From Raphanus sativus (taxonomy: Eukaryota; Streptophyta; Magnoliopsida; Brassicales; Brassicaceae): 64,000 bases of DNA. A program made the translations under genes and the position numbers. Positions 23,010 to 34,796 of the stretch are shown here, piece after piece. Location of the stretch: NCBI RefSeq assembly GCF_000801105.2, contig NC_079517.1, positions 10,664,001 to 10,728,000 on the forward strand, read 5' to 3'. The stretch's first letter is position 1. Each line of letters starts with the position of its first letter. The notes under the pieces are model-generated. The model had not been told where the DNA came from. It made no database searches and was given only the letters and a program-made list of their open reading frames with translations.

Positions 23010-23580
23010 TTATTGGGAAGTTAAGTTGCCGCCACTTTGTTGCCAGAGATTGATGATGTCAGTGGCTTGATTAAGGAGAATGATCATCTTCTTCTGAGAG
23101 ATCCATGGCTTAGCTTCAAGAGTGGACTTAAAGCTCTTCCCAAGCATCTTTTCTTGGCCAGAAGAAGTAAGGACTTAGTGGGATTGTGCCATGTCCAGGT
23201 ACATGCTGGTCCAATCCTAATCCTATGTTTTTTTCCATCCACACAAACTTAAGAACCACTCCTGCCTTCTCCTCTTGTTGGTTCACTACCTAACACACAA
23301 GAACCAACTCAGATATGTTTGAGAACAGAACACTTAAAAGATGAAGAAGAGTGTTGTTGTTGTTGTTGTTTACCTGTTTTGGTTGTGGAGTGTCGGAAAC
23401 ATCAGTTCCGGTGAGTGTCTCTGGAGCTGCAAGAGCCACCATCTTCTTCCGGTTTAGAGATATGGGTTTTGTGGCGTGGTTATGGAACGATGGAGAAGCA
23501 GTGAAGGAGAGTTTTGGATGTTGAGAGATGAAAGAAGAGCACATGGAAGCAGATGAGTGGAGTGCCATTGATGACATCAT
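23010..23580 (-). pseudogene. PSRP3: Plastid ribosomal protein PSRP-3, frameshifted
   Basis: Nuclear gene for the chloroplast 30S subunit protein PSRP-3 (cS23). Exon 1 is 23580-23374 (MMSSMALHSSASMCSS, a Ser-rich transit peptide). The intron is 23290-23373 and exon 2 runs 23289-23010. Exon 2 shows the conserved core: [38 protein letters not shown], then [20 protein letters not shown] and [11 protein letters not shown]. After EEL one extra base in the A run at 23130-23132 (plus strand) puts a stop in frame and shifts the rest. The exon total of 487 nt is one more than a multiple of three, which confirms a single inserted base. Either the copy is dead or the base is an assembly error. It is convergent with the HMA-like gene, about 110 bp apart. 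Confidence 0.88.
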
Positions 23581-24483
23581 TTTCTTTTACTTGTTTCTTC
23601 AGAGACAATAGAGATTTTTATGAGAATGTGGATAAGGAAGAAGATATGGTTAGCAGTGGAACTCCAAAGCAGTTGACTATTGATATGATATTATATGGGC
23701 TTTGTTGACTTGGCTCATTATTTTGTTTAAGAGTTAATAAAAAAAAACTCTGTTAAAAGCCCATGAAGATATGCCAAAAATGTTTTGTCCGATTTTTTGT
23801 TGAAAGACAAAAACCTGTTTGTCAATTTTTTATTTTTTTTTGGTAAAATGTTAAATAGCTGTTTGTCAATTGTCAGAATATATTTCAATGCGTCCACTTT
23901 TGCTGAGAGCCGTGCACTCTTTGTCAAGAGTATAGGCAGCTTCAGCACAAACGCGCTTTCGACTTGTCCATAAGGGTGGCATGGGAACACGGAACGACAA
24001 GCTGCATCTGCCTCTGCGGTTCCTCCATCGCTTCAGTGTTTAGAGTGTTTTTAACTACAGTTATATTGGTTTTTCTGTATTAACGATTAGTTACATAAAG
24101 TATAAACTTTGTTTTTTTTTTGGTTCTTGTGACGTAATTTGTACTCTTTCATAGTTGACACTCATATGGGGTGTGTTGAGTATTAATTGGATCAATTAAT
24201 ATTCTCTGCTTGTGTGTCCATGTTGTGTAGGTTCCTTGTTATTCTCTTCTCTTAAGGAATCTTTTAAAAGCAAAAGAAGCCAATATGTGAATTTTTCTTC
24301 TTTTTTTTTCCCTTCTAAAATACATAAACATCGACCACAAACCTAACTTCAATTCAAACCAAGTTAGATTGAAGATTCATTTTTCAAATATATGAACTGT
24401 AAGGACTAAACAAGCTCAATACTCTTATAAAATAACCACAACTAGAATTTAATCCGTGCGTCTATACAAATTTATTTTTGATT
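23581..24483. other. PSRP-3 promoter side and AT-rich spacer
   Basis: The first 100-200 bp upstream of PSRP-3 would be its promoter. Beyond it lies AT-rich spacer with one oligo(T) insertion (23815-23871). No ALMT gene, expected here in Arabidopsis, is visible. ACTAGAATTTAATCCGTGCG near 24442 resembles a worn Helitron 3' end on the minus strand. Confidence 0.45.
23815..23871 (-). repeat. Oligo(T) stub flanked by a 13-bp perfect repeat
   Basis: CTGTTTGTCAATT at 23815-23827 and 23859-23871. On the minus strand the 31-bp insert ends ATTTTACC followed by an A-rich tail. Confidence 0.55.
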
Positions 24484-25958
24484 GGAAAATTGTTTTTAGA
24501 CCAAAAAATGATAACTATGTTCTATTATACTAATCTCATATATTTTATGTTCCATTAGACTGAATATTTTTAAAATAGCAATTAGCAATATTGCCCTTAT
24601 TTCAATTATAAATTTGAAATTAAAATTAACAAAACAATTGTTAAATATTAAAATATAATTTTGAACTAAAGTAATTAAAGAAAAAAATATTAATAATCAT
24701 ATCTTTTAATATCTTTATATTTTATTTAAAATACATAACTTAATCATCATATCTTTATATTATATCTAAAATACAAATAAATATTTTTAAAGAAAATTCT
24801 AAGAAAATCTTTTCAGAATCAGGATAAAATTTATTTCCGAAAATTAACTAACTTAAATTTTTATTATCATAAAATATAATTATAATTTCAAATTAAATTT
24901 ATTTTTGATTGATAAACGAAAAACTAAAATAATATAAATATTTTAATAATATTTAATGATGATAAAAATCAAATTGATTTATTTTCAATGATACATTTTG
25001 TAAAGATCTTTAAATGATTTTTTAGAAACAAATATCCTTTTCTGTTTCAAATGAAAAATCTTATCAAACTTTGTGTATTTCAAGCAACTTTTCAAATAAA
25101 TTTTTTACTACAAAATTAGTTTGTAAGTACAATATATTATAGTTTCTCTTTTAAATTTTTTTTGTTGTTCTTAACAATATCTCAGAATATTTATGAATTA
25201 TGGTAGAATCAATGTGAAGTTTTGTGAAAATTTTGTAATCGATCAATGGAATATAAAAAATGGTTGTGAGAAGGAGTTCCAAATCGATTTTTTTTAATTT
25301 TAAAATTAATTTTATAAATCACGATTTTTTAAAATTTTTTAAAAAAATTCGATTTTATAAATATAAAAAACTGATTATTTTCAAATATTTTATTCTCGTA
25401 TTTTCGCAACTGATTATCCTTATCCGTAAAATCTATATTAACTATACGAAGAATATAGTAAACATATTTGAAATCGATTTCTACTAGTTTTAAATTTACA
25501 GTAATGTGTAGATTCTTATTTCTACAGGTTTTAGATTTATAGTAATGTGTAGATTCCGATTTCTACAGATTTTAGAGTGATAGGTTAAGCGCGGAATATG
25601 TATTCCAAATATTTTTAGATTATAATTATTTATGTAGATCACGTATTCTAAACATGGTAGATTCAATGAAAATAGTGGATTACATTTTCTACTATGCAGA
25701 ATGTCAATTCTACTTTCTGTAGAACAAAATATAAAATTATGATTTAAACATTTTTAAAATTAGAAAAAAATACCAATAAGTTGATAAAGGTTTTACATGA
25801 GTAGTTACTATTTTTGAATTTTTTTTGTTTGTAAAACTATTCATTTGATTTATTTTGTAAAATACTAAAAGATATTAGGGGCAAAAATGAAACAAAATAA
25901 AAATTAGCCTAATAGGACATAGTTATCATTTTTTTGTCTTAGAAAACAATTTTCCCTT
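24484..25958. mobile_element. MULE-like non-autonomous element with ~50-bp inverted ends
   Basis: The left end GGAAAATTGTTTTTAGACC continues into AAAAAATGATAACTATG. The complement of the right end gives GGGAAAATTGTTTTCTAAGA and the same ATGATAACTATG block. The match runs about 50 bp with a few differences. The interior is AT-rich and non-coding, with a short direct repeat around GTAATGTGTAGATTC (25501 and 25551). No convincing 9-bp target duplication was found, so the family call is tentative. Confidence 0.5.
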
Positions 25959-26457
25959 TTTATTTTTTAATCAAATTAAGATTCATTATGGATTTCAATT
26001 GTTTTTACATTGTGTTAATATATTGTTCTTAGATATTTAAGCAAACATATTGATATTGATTGTTTTAAAAATTATACCGACCAATTATAAATTTTAAAAC
26101 ATGATTTCTGTACTTAGCTGAATCCGGAATGTTTCTAAAACCGATTTATGTTGACCCGATAAATTAACCAAAACTGATAGAACCGTTAGAATATGTGTGC
26201 CAATTTTGTTGAAAACTCAAGTTTATAAATTCAATTATGTTTGAGCGATTGTTCTTCTAATGGTTGTACATTTGATTTAGTTGGGTTTATTATAAGAATG
26301 GATATAGTGATAGATAAAATTACGAAGAAAAAATTGCTGTGTACGAAAATAAAATGTTAAAAAATTACATGATGTAAGATAAAAATGAGAAAAACTAGAA
26401 AAGGTGGCTGGTGCTTAAAGAAAAGAAAATTATTCATTATTACTTCATTTTCCAATA

Positions 26458-26905
26458 TTCTAATACTATAAATTGTAGAAATGGTAAAATAGATTTATAA
26501 TTGTATATATACATATCAAGTTATATTACCATATATATTTACAAATATTACTATTAAAACCTAGTTAAACTTGATATATTAACGTTTTAAGAAAATTATT
26601 ATTATTATTAGAATTATTATTCTAATACTATAAATTGTAGAAATGGTAAAATAGATTTATAACTGTACATATACATATCAAGTTATACCATATATATTTA
26701 CAAATACTACTATTAAAACCTAGTTAAACTTGATATATTAACGTTTTAAGAAAATTATTATTAGAATATTGCAACGAAATTGATATTAATGAAACAAAGC
26801 TTACTTAATTTAATATAAAATAACGTTTTAGGAAAATATTATTTGGATATTTCTACGAAATTGATACTAATGAAACAATGCTTACTTAGTTTAATAGAAA
26901 ACAAA
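26458..26905 (+). repeat. Nested tandem duplications, AT-rich
   Basis: A unit of about 160 bp starting TTCTAATACTATAAATTG is present at about 26458-26618 and again at about 26620-26765, near-identical apart from small indels. A second, overlapping duplication of about 80 bp (AACGTTTTA...GAAACAA.GCTTACTTA) occupies about 26740-26820 and 26822-26905, more diverged. Confidence 0.7.
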
Positions 26906-29038
26906 AAATATATTTGACAGATAATTACATAAAAATAAAAAACACCCTCCTATCAAGTATCACATATATAATCTCTAGCGAAAAATCGCTGAGTATATTT
27001 TCACCAACTAAACAGTTTTAGAATTTTTACTATCATATCAAACAAATTTTGGATGAAAACTGCATAAAAAATTAAAAATAAAAAGTAAAATGTTGCATAA
27101 TATACTAATGTACATATATTAGTAACATTATGTTTATGAGGGTAGTTAATAGTCAATTTAGGAAATAAAATAATAATTTTTTTTAAATTGGACATTTGAT
27201 AAAGATTTAGGAAATAACTAATAGTCGATTTAGGAAATACATTAAGAATAATTAAATATAGGTTTATTAGTTCCAATTGCATTCTATTGTAAATAAATTG
27301 TAAATGTCAAGGGTTATTTCATATTTGTACTTTTCTTTTAATAAATTAGATGTACAATTTAATTTGAATATCCATATTCTCTATATTATTAAAATTGAAA
27401 TTTCTTTGAAAATTATTTGGAAACATGAATAGTAGTATATTTAAAAAAATAATGAACTTATATTATTAAGAAAAAATGGAAGTCCACTATATTATGAAAA
27501 ACTATATCTGAGCTAGTTTAAAAATATACAAAATTGTCCAATATAATTACCTAAAAACATCTTTTGCCTAAAATGATCATAAAACAGAATTTAAACTTTA
27601 TATACATATTTCAAATAAAATAATAATTTAAACTTTATCCAAAATTAATTCAAAAATACATATATTCAAAATTAATTTCTACTAAAATATTTTCCAATAA
27701 CCATATAAAAATATTTTCCAATAACCAATAAAATATTTTTAATATATATAAGAAAAATACAATACAAAGTTCAATTTCAAACACCAAATTAAATTATGGT
27801 TTTTATATTTTATATTAAGTTTTAAAAATATAATATATATGATTATTTATATGATAATACGTACAAAATACGACTAATTATATGATGATACATATACATG
27901 GTATATAATAGTGACATGAGAAATAGATAGCATTTCAAAAATTACAGCCGTACAAGCGCATAGATCAAAGCGTATTTTATATTAAGAGTGGAAATTTTAC
28001 AAAAGTTTATTGAAAAGTATTTGATTCTTAACATGTAGACTGATAACTGAGTTTCATAATCAACCATTACGGTATGTAAACAAAGTATGACATGAAACTT
28101 TGGTGTGGTATAAATTGTATTTGTGTAGTGTGGATGTGTATGGATCACCAGAAATAAAGCATATATTATGTGTTTGAATGGTGAGCAGTTACAAAGTGGT
28201 TCTCACACTCAGCATATTTTCTACCATGTATTCTTCCATTCAACATAATTAGTAATAAGAAGCAGTTCAAAAAATTATAATGATAAACAGTATAGCAAAC
28301 CGCTTGCGGTGCGTCTTTATATGAAGAAAAGCTAAGAACTGCTAGTGGAGGAGAATATGCTTCATGTTTGAAGTAGTTCAAAGAAGTTCCACTTATTTAT
28401 CTTTTATTTTAAATTTATTTATATTTCTTTTAGAAACAGAATATTTGAATTTATTTATTGATATGACTATTTTACCTTTGTACTAATAATTTTTAAAAGG
28501 TTTTGTATTAATACTTTATTACATGTTATAAATATATATATAATTAATATTAAATCTTAAAACAGTTATATATATGTTAAAAATTCACTACTTTTTGAAT
28601 TAAAATATATTTATTGCAATTGTAAACTATATTTTGAAATAACTAACTTTAACTATGAAAATTAAATAGTAATATAATATTTTCTGTATATATCATACAA
28701 TTATATATATAATAATTTCTATTATATTTTAAAAGATTTATATTATTACATTTATATATTATTTTATAAAAATCTAATATTAACTTTAAAATAGTTTCAA
28801 TCATATAAATGTCTACAAAAATTCAATCATCCAAAGTTAGATATAAATTTCATTTTACAGCTCAATGTGTGTATATATATATATATATCTGTGTGTATTA
28901 AATAATTTTGTAGTATACTTTGAATAAAAATTATATAACTTATTTTAAAAATAAATAATTTGAATTATAAAATTAAATAGTAATATAAATTATTTTAAAT
29001 CTATACAGTTTTTTGAACTATATTTTATCAACTTTCGT
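26906..29038. other. AT-rich intergenic, nothing recognised
   Basis: Very AT-rich, with short microsatellites such as (TA)n at about 28872-28889. Several open frames below 100 codons show no recognisable domain. Confidence 0.6.
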
Positions 29039-29064
29039 CATTCATATATATGTTTTTGATTGCT

Positions 29065-29215
29065 AGATCCACTCTTGTTATGCTAGATCCGTTTCATTCA
29101 TTCTTGTTACGCTAAATCCATTTCATCCACTCTTGTTTCACTCGATCCGTTTGATCCACCATTTCATCCACTCTTGTTTCACTCGATCCGTGTGATCCAC
29201 CAGATCCTTAATCTT
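29065..29215 (+). repeat. Minisatellite-like repeat, GATCC/ACTCTTGTT units
   Basis: Repeats of about 25-45 bp built from CACTCTTGTT, (T)CACTCGATCCGT and GATCCACC. The last two units (about 29125-29205) are nearly identical. Confidence 0.65.
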
Positions 29216-29234
29216 AGATCCGCTTTTTCCATTC

Positions 29235-29283
29235 TAAACATAAAGTTCTTGATTTGATCAAAAAATAAACATAAAGTTCTTGA
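29235..29283 (+). repeat. Short A-tailed insert flanked by an 18-bp perfect repeat
   Basis: TAAACATAAAGTTCTTGA at 29235-29252 and 29266-29283, separated by TTTGATCAAAAAA. This is the longest perfect flanking repeat of this class in the window. Confidence 0.65.
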
Positions 29284-29480
29284 CGTAATGGTTTACATAT
29301 TAAAAATTAATAAAAACGGTCTTGACGTGGAAGAAAAAATTCCCAAACATGGAAATGGGTTTTGTCCCACTTTTGTCAACACTATCAACTTCTTATTATT
29401 CTTATATACATTATATATCCCACTTAAGCTCCCCGCCTACTTGCCCATTCTTTTATTGGCTAACACAGACGTCACCAATC

Positions 29481-29537
29481 AACTTTCACAACCCACAACC
29501 CCTTTACCACTAAAAAGAAAAAAACTTTCACAACCCA
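29481..29537 (+). repeat. Short A-tailed insert flanked by a 15-bp perfect repeat
   Basis: AACTTTCACAACCCA at 29481-29495 and 29523-29537. The 27-bp insert ends in an A-rich tail (CTAAAAAGAAAAA). Confidence 0.6.
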
Positions 29538-29587
29538 TACTTGAATCAACTTTTTGTAATAGATATAACAAACAACATTGTTAACTT

Positions 29588-29700
29588 GTTCTATGCTGAA
29601 ATTAGTGGCAGAGATTAACTTGTTTTTATACCATAATTTGGTTATAATTACATCAAGAAGAGATCTCTCGTCTAATCTCTATGTCACTAGTTTCAGCATA
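29588..29700. repeat. Imperfect inverted repeat (hairpin)
   Basis: CTATGCTGAAATTAGTG near 29590 pairs with CACTAGTTTCAGCATAG near 29680. The arms are about 23-25 bp with a few mismatches and a loop of about 60 bp. It could be the end pair of a tiny MITE or a chance hairpin. Confidence 0.4.
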
Positions 29701-29939
29701 GAGATTTCATTCCCAATATATACAAAAATGCTAGCTGAGCGACTGAAACTATCATTAATTATACACACACCATGTTGAAATGTTCTCTCACGTACTAAAA
29801 GATCGGTGCATGAACAATGAAGAACAAAAGTGGACAATATATCTTTTTCTAAGTGCATTTTGACAAAACCGTTCAGCCAATCCCATACTTCTTCTGACTC
29901 TATGCCGTTGAAAGATGGAAGACTATCCCCCACCAGCAC
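29679..29939 (-). pseudogene. Possible LINE-derived coding scrap
   Basis: An 86-codon minus-strand frame includes SEEVWDWLNGFVKMHLEKDI and STFVLHCSCTDLLVRERTF. That pattern recalls the linker between reverse transcriptase and RNase H in plant LINE polyproteins. It is short and lacks diagnostic residues, so this is a weak call. Confidence 0.22.
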
Positions 29940-29980
29940 AGTATTTGATGTCCACGTGTTACCTTTTCATATTTCCAATT

Positions 29981-30025
29981 ATTATTATATAGAAACTTTT
30001 TTTGTAACATTATTATATAGAAACT
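29981..30025 (-). repeat. Oligo(T) stub flanked by a 17-bp perfect repeat
   Basis: ATTATTATATAGAAACT at 29981-29997 and 30009-30025. The 11-bp insert TTTTTTGTAAC reads GTTAC followed by As on the minus strand. Confidence 0.65.
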
Positions 30026-30453
30026 ACAACACATTTGTTAAATGGAATTATAAGAAAAAACATATCACAGTTGTTCAAAAAAAAAATCACTATATTCCAT
30101 CGACTAGCTTACAAAGAAATAGTCACGTTGAACGGTTGAAGTTGAACATTGCCCTCCCACGCCCTTTGGATAAGAACAACCCTTCTAAGTCTATTCACAC
30201 GTTTCTATTATATCACCAGTGACGATTCGGAATTTAGTTTAAACGAAAAACAGAGATAATTCACTTTTATAGAATATCAATGAACTGTATTTTTTGGTTG
30301 TTAACGGTCAGATTATCATATTCAAGAAAAGCACGTGGTATAAATATATGGTTCTAAAAATTAACTTTACCTTATCTACAAATAGATAGAGAATAATAAA
30401 TAACAAACAGAGATGCTACAAAAAGAAAACATAGAGAGCAGCCACCAAAATTT

Positions 30454-30492
30454 AGTTTAGTTTCATTTTTTTTAAAATACAGTTTAGTTTCA
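30454..30492 (-). repeat. Oligo(T) stub flanked by a 12-bp perfect repeat
   Basis: AGTTTAGTTTCA at 30454-30465 and 30481-30492, with TTTTTTTTAAAATAC between. It lies about 220 bp upstream of the CXE6 start. Confidence 0.55.
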
Positions 30493-30561
30493 ATTATTGT
30501 TAGTATTGATGAAAAATGCAAAGTGGAAATATTTCCAACCTCACCCGTCTCTATCACCTCC

Positions 30562-30708
30562 ATTATATATCCTCCGACTATGTAACCCCCCAAACACATC
30601 AATATCCAAAACTCTATTACAAGATCCATCTCTCTCTGTACAACTATCTATAAATTAAAATCTCTCTTTGTGTCACAAATCAGCAGAAAACACCTAAAAT
30701 CGGAGAAA
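30562..30708 (+). promoter_or_regulatory. Core promoter and leader of CXE6
   Basis: TATA-like sequences occur at about 30563-30569 (TTATATAT) and 30649-30655 (TATAAAT). A TCTCTCT pyrimidine tract lies at about 30630. The nearer box would leave a leader of only about 30 nt, so the farther one is more likely. Inference from spacing only. Confidence 0.35.
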
Positions 30709-31698
30709 ATGGGAGCAACCACATTGACCCATGTGATGACCATTGACCCTAATAACACCAACATTCATGGACCGGTCGTAGACGAAGTAGAAGGCCTTAT
30801 TAGAGTTTACAAAGACGGCCACGTGGAACGATCTCAACTCGTGCCGTGTGTGGGTCCCTCACTACCCCTGGAGCTCGGCGTGGCTTGCTCGGATGTTTAC
30901 ATAGACAAGTTGACCAACGTATGGGCACGTCTCTATATCCCGGTAGATACCAACTCTAAGCTCCCTTTGCTAGTCTACTTCCACGGTGGAGGTTTCTGTG
31001 TCGGCTCAGCTTCTTGGTCGTGTTACCACGAGTTCTTGGCAAGATTGTCCGCTAGCTCACGTTGCATGGTCATGTCTGTAAATTACCGTTTAGCCCCTGA
31101 GAACCCTCTCCCGGCGGCTTACGAAGATGGCGTCAATGTCATTCATTGGCTCGAGAAAAGAAGAAACGATAGCTTGTGGGCTAAGCTATGTGACTTGAGC
31201 CGAATATTCTTGGTCGGAGACAGCGCCGGAGGCAACATCGCTCACCATGTCGCCGCAAGATTAGCAGCAGCTGCGGATGATCTAAAACCATTGAAGATAG
31301 AAGGAACCATCCTGATTCAGCCTTTCTTCGGCGGGGAGGCGCGTACGGAGAGTGAGCTGCGCGTGGAGAACAACACAAAGAGCTCGATACTTACACTGGC
31401 TGCGTCGGACGCGTGGTGGAAGCTGGCTTTGCCACGTGGCGCAGACAGGGAGCATCAGTATTGTAAACCGGTGAAGAAGATGGCGATGAGGACGCTGGTG
31501 TGTGTGGCTGAGATGGATGTGCTGATGGATAGAGAGATGGAGATGTGCGATGGTGATGAGGAAGTGATCAAGCGCGTGGTGTATAAAGGCGTTGGTCACG
31601 CGTTTCAGATTCTTGGTAAGTCTCAGCTTGCTCAGACCACAACTGATGAGATGGTGTGCCACATCGACTCTTTCATCCACCACTATGATCCCCTTTAA
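30709..31698 (+). CDS. CXE6: Carboxylesterase of the GID1/HSL group, CXE6-like
   Basis: Alpha/beta hydrolase of the plant carboxylesterase (CXE) family, intronless, 329 residues. The substrate is unknown; the family hydrolyses small esters and includes the gibberellin receptor GID1. Visible: the oxyanion-hole motif HGGG at residues 92-95, the nucleophile motif GDSAGG with Ser172, an acid in EMDVLMD (Asp270), and catalytic His297 in GVGHAFQ. The triad is complete, so unlike GID1 this should be an active enzyme. The start is the ATG at 30709; the open frame reaches 39 bp further up but only through a GTG. It matches the Arabidopsis neighbour At1g68620. Long minus-strand open frames inside it are composition shadows. 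Confidence 0.93.
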   Translation: MGATTLTHVMTIDPNNTNIHGPVVDEVEGLIRVYKDGHVERSQLVPCVGPSLPLELGVACSDVYIDKLTNVWARLYIPVDTNSKLPLLVYFHGGGFCVGSASWSCYHEFLARLSASSRCMVMSVNYRLAPENPLPAAYEDGVNVIHWLEKRRNDSLWAKLCDLSRIFLVGDSAGGNIAHHVAARLAAAADDLKPLKIEGTILIQPFFGGEARTESELRVENNTKSSILTLAASDAWWKLALPRGADREHQYCKPVKKMAMRTLVCVAEMDVLMDREMEMCDGDEEVIKRVVYKGVGHAFQILGKSQLAQTTTDEMVCHIDSFIHHYDPL

Positions 31699-33647
31699 AT
31701 TGGTTTCGTGTTTGTATAAACTGTTTTTTTTTTTTCATTTTAATGCTGGCTTTTATAAGTTTGTAACTTGAATATAAAATGTTCAAATAAGGTGTATGTT
31801 TTAGGACTAATATATATGAATTTCGCTTTCTGAATTATTAATAAAATTAGTTTGATTAGAGCTTCAAACATGGTTGTTGAATTACTGAATTCTGAACAAA
31901 GAATTTTTATCGTGAGTTAAGGAAAGATGGAATATTAATTGACTTCATGCCAAAATTTAAAGCCGAAGTTGTAAAAGCATCTTTGAGTTCTCACTATAAT
32001 ATCTCACAAATTAAGAATAATTAACTGAACATATTTAAAATATCTCACTTCTAATATTTTTGATACTTTTCATTATATTGAAATATTATTTAATAAATAA
32101 TATATTTTTCTTGAGTTTGAGATATTATGGTGAAACTTCCCCAAAATACTAATAGGTAATAACTGAAAGTCTAAAATAATGTCTTTAATAACTAAAACTC
32201 TAAAGTAATGTCTTTGTTGACCAAAAAAAATGTCTTTAAAAACTTTGCAGACAATTGTACAGTGGGGGACAAATTTGGACAAGACCCTAGTTGAGAGCCT
32301 AGTTCATGGTTGGTTTTGATAGGCAACTCATTTTTTGCTGCTATTTTTGTTCATACAAATCACCATTATCAGTACCTATGACTTTTGGAAAACCGGCATA
32401 ATCATTTTCTAAGACAGAAACGTTGACCTTTTCAGTTTTTACCAGTTTCTTCTAAAGAATAATTCAACAGTTGAAAATAGGCTGGGTGTTAAATGTTGTT
32501 ATTTATACAAGAAATATATTTATATCTTTAAGTTGCAAATGAGGAATTTATTCAGCAAATTTAGTCTAACAGTCAAGTTCTTCGATAAACCGGTAGCGAA
32601 TTATTTAATCTTTGTTGTGTTTACGGGACAACTGAAAGAATTCTTTTTCTAAAATATGGTTATAAGAAAAAAAAAATCTTACAAATTTAAAATTTAGGAA
32701 ACGTTTTAAAAATTGACGAGATTTAAATTATGTACTATATACAAATCTTCAAATTTAGCGTCTTTCTAGTCAACTAATTAATAAATACTTCTACGAATTA
32801 TAGATTGCAGATAACTGCATGGCTAAATTTATCTAACCTGTTTTGTATGATAACGAGAAATTAACTAGTTTCATAGTACACTACAGTATTTCTATGTTTA
32901 GATAAAATCGTTATTTGAAAGCTTCTTTACAAAGAAAATCATTATTTTATTGATTAGTGGGAGTTATTGGTTAGTGTATTTTAATATATTTGAAAATTTA
33001 AATTAAATCTAGTGTTATTGGTTCTATGATTTTAAAATATGTATTAAAATCATGTGTTATTGAACTAATTATTTATAATAATTTTAATTCAAATGATGTG
33101 TTATTCGAGCATACATATTTATTAATAGATTTGATTTTATAATAAATTTAAATGGATTTGTACGGATTTTTTTTGTTACAAATACAAAAACTCAAATCTG
33201 AAAAAAATACCTTGAAATTTGTAATACCAATCGAGAGAATTTAAAAATCTGTACATTTTATTTAGATTTATAAATACTACATGGATTTCTAAATCAATCA
33301 AAATATATAAACTGATAACAAAACTTGACGTTAATATCCCTTTTGATTATAAGTTCTCCACCAACAAAACTTCACGTTTATCTTGTTTTGTTGAAGCGTT
33401 TTTGTGCCTATGCCCTATGTCCAGCTCCTACTGCAAAAGAAGTATATATTTAAATAATTTTCCCCTGTTCGTTTTCTAATTTTTCTACCGGAAAAAACAA
33501 AATTTAGTTTTCAAGTTCTCTAAAAAAACTTGTAAAACCTATCCATCTGACGAAAACGTCAGAGAAAATCAAACGAAAGTGATAAATTATTTTTTGTTAG
33601 TACAATTGATTTAAGAATTATTATTAATTACTGAAATTTATTGTAAA
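31699..33647. other. Intergenic spacer, nothing recognised
   Basis: AT-rich. It contains a weak 9-bp direct repeat around GTTGACC plus an oligo(A) at 32207-32237, which fits the same insertion class but is short. No gene. Confidence 0.55.
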
Positions 33648-34417
33648 ATGTACGGGGATGGGCCGGTGTTCAAGGCAGAAGGAGCGTCGTTCCGGGATCA
33701 ACCCTACGGTAGAGAACTTCCTCAGGGACTATGGACCACCGGTCTCTGTGACTGTCACCAAGATGGTCACATTTGTACATTCCCTTCTTAATCATATTCT
33801 CTTTTTTGTTAAAAAAAATCCTAATCTCTTCTTGTTTGATTAATCTTTCTTTCTTGTCCCAAAATGGATCCTTAAAAAGGTGTTCAGACAGCTATAATGC
33901 CATGCGTCTCCTTCGCTCAAAACACCGAGATCGTAAACAGAGGAACCATACGTAAGAAACACGTAATCTACATATTAACATTTGATATTATTTAATTGTA
34001 AGAAAATTCTAAAACCTGAATTGATTTTCTTGAAATGTAGCTTGCATCAGCGCAGGTTTGATTCATCTAGCGTTAGGGTTTGTGGGTTGCTGCTGGCTTT
34101 ACGCGTCCCCAAGCAGGTCAAGGCTGAGGGAACATTTCGCATTGCCTGAGGAACCATGCGGTGACTTTTGGGTCCATCTCTTTTGCACTTCTTGTGCTAT
34201 CTGCCAAGAATCTAGAGAGCTCAAGAACCGTGGAGCCGATCCCTCCATCAGTATGTAATCTTATGGCTTTAGAAACCCTAAGGATTTAGCTTGTTCTACA
34301 AGAAATCACAAATTATGTTTTTTTTTGGTGATTGTTTCAGGCTGGCTTTCAAATGTAGAGAAATGGAGCCGAGAGAAAGTAACTCCTCCTATAGTTGTAC
34401 CAGGCATGATCCGCTGA
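33648..34417 (+). CDS. PLAC8 / plant cadmium resistance-like protein (At1g68630-like)
   Basis: Small Cys-rich membrane protein of the PLAC8 (PCR) family; relatives act in heavy-metal export or cell-size control. Four exons: 33648-33774, 33880-33951, 34041-34250 and 34341-34417, phases closing to 161 residues. Reads MYGDGPVFKAEGASF, WTTGLCDCHQDGHIC, TAIMPCVSFAQNTEIVNRGT, then a hydrophobic segment AGLIHLALGFVGCCWLYA, LREHFALPEEPCGDF, HLFCTSCAICQESRELKNRG, and KVTPPIVVPGMIR at the end. The usual CCxxxxCPC signature of PCR proteins is modified to a CDCH/MPCVSF form. The exon 1 donor GTACAT interrupts a TGT codon. Looks intact. Confidence 0.88.
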
Positions 34418-34613
34418 AGAGTTTCATGATTGTATCTTACGTTGTATAATGTATATGTAGATCTTATTAGCTTCTCTTTTTTTCTTTCAGTTAGCTTAGG
34501 AAAAAAAGTGAAATATAAAAAAAAATTATTCTGGATTAAAACGTTCACTAAGCTGATAACAGATGATTTAAAAGTCTAGGAGAAGTATGCTTTACTTTGG
34601 GTCATGACATGGC

Positions 34614-34723
34614 TTATTCCCTAGGTCTGGCTTAACCACAGAGAGCTGTGGATGGCCAAAAAAGATGCGAGCTGCTTGTCTTGTGGTGAGAATCCTATGA
34701 AACTGTTGTGAAGTTTGTTGCCT

Positions 34724-34796
<73 letters not shown>

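Noticed and set aside
23037..23252. Plus-strand 71-codon frame
   Set aside because: Antisense of PSRP-3 exon 2, which has clear conserved residues on the minus strand.
31181..31683. Minus-strand frames inside CXE6
   Set aside because: Composition shadows of an intact intronless esterase.
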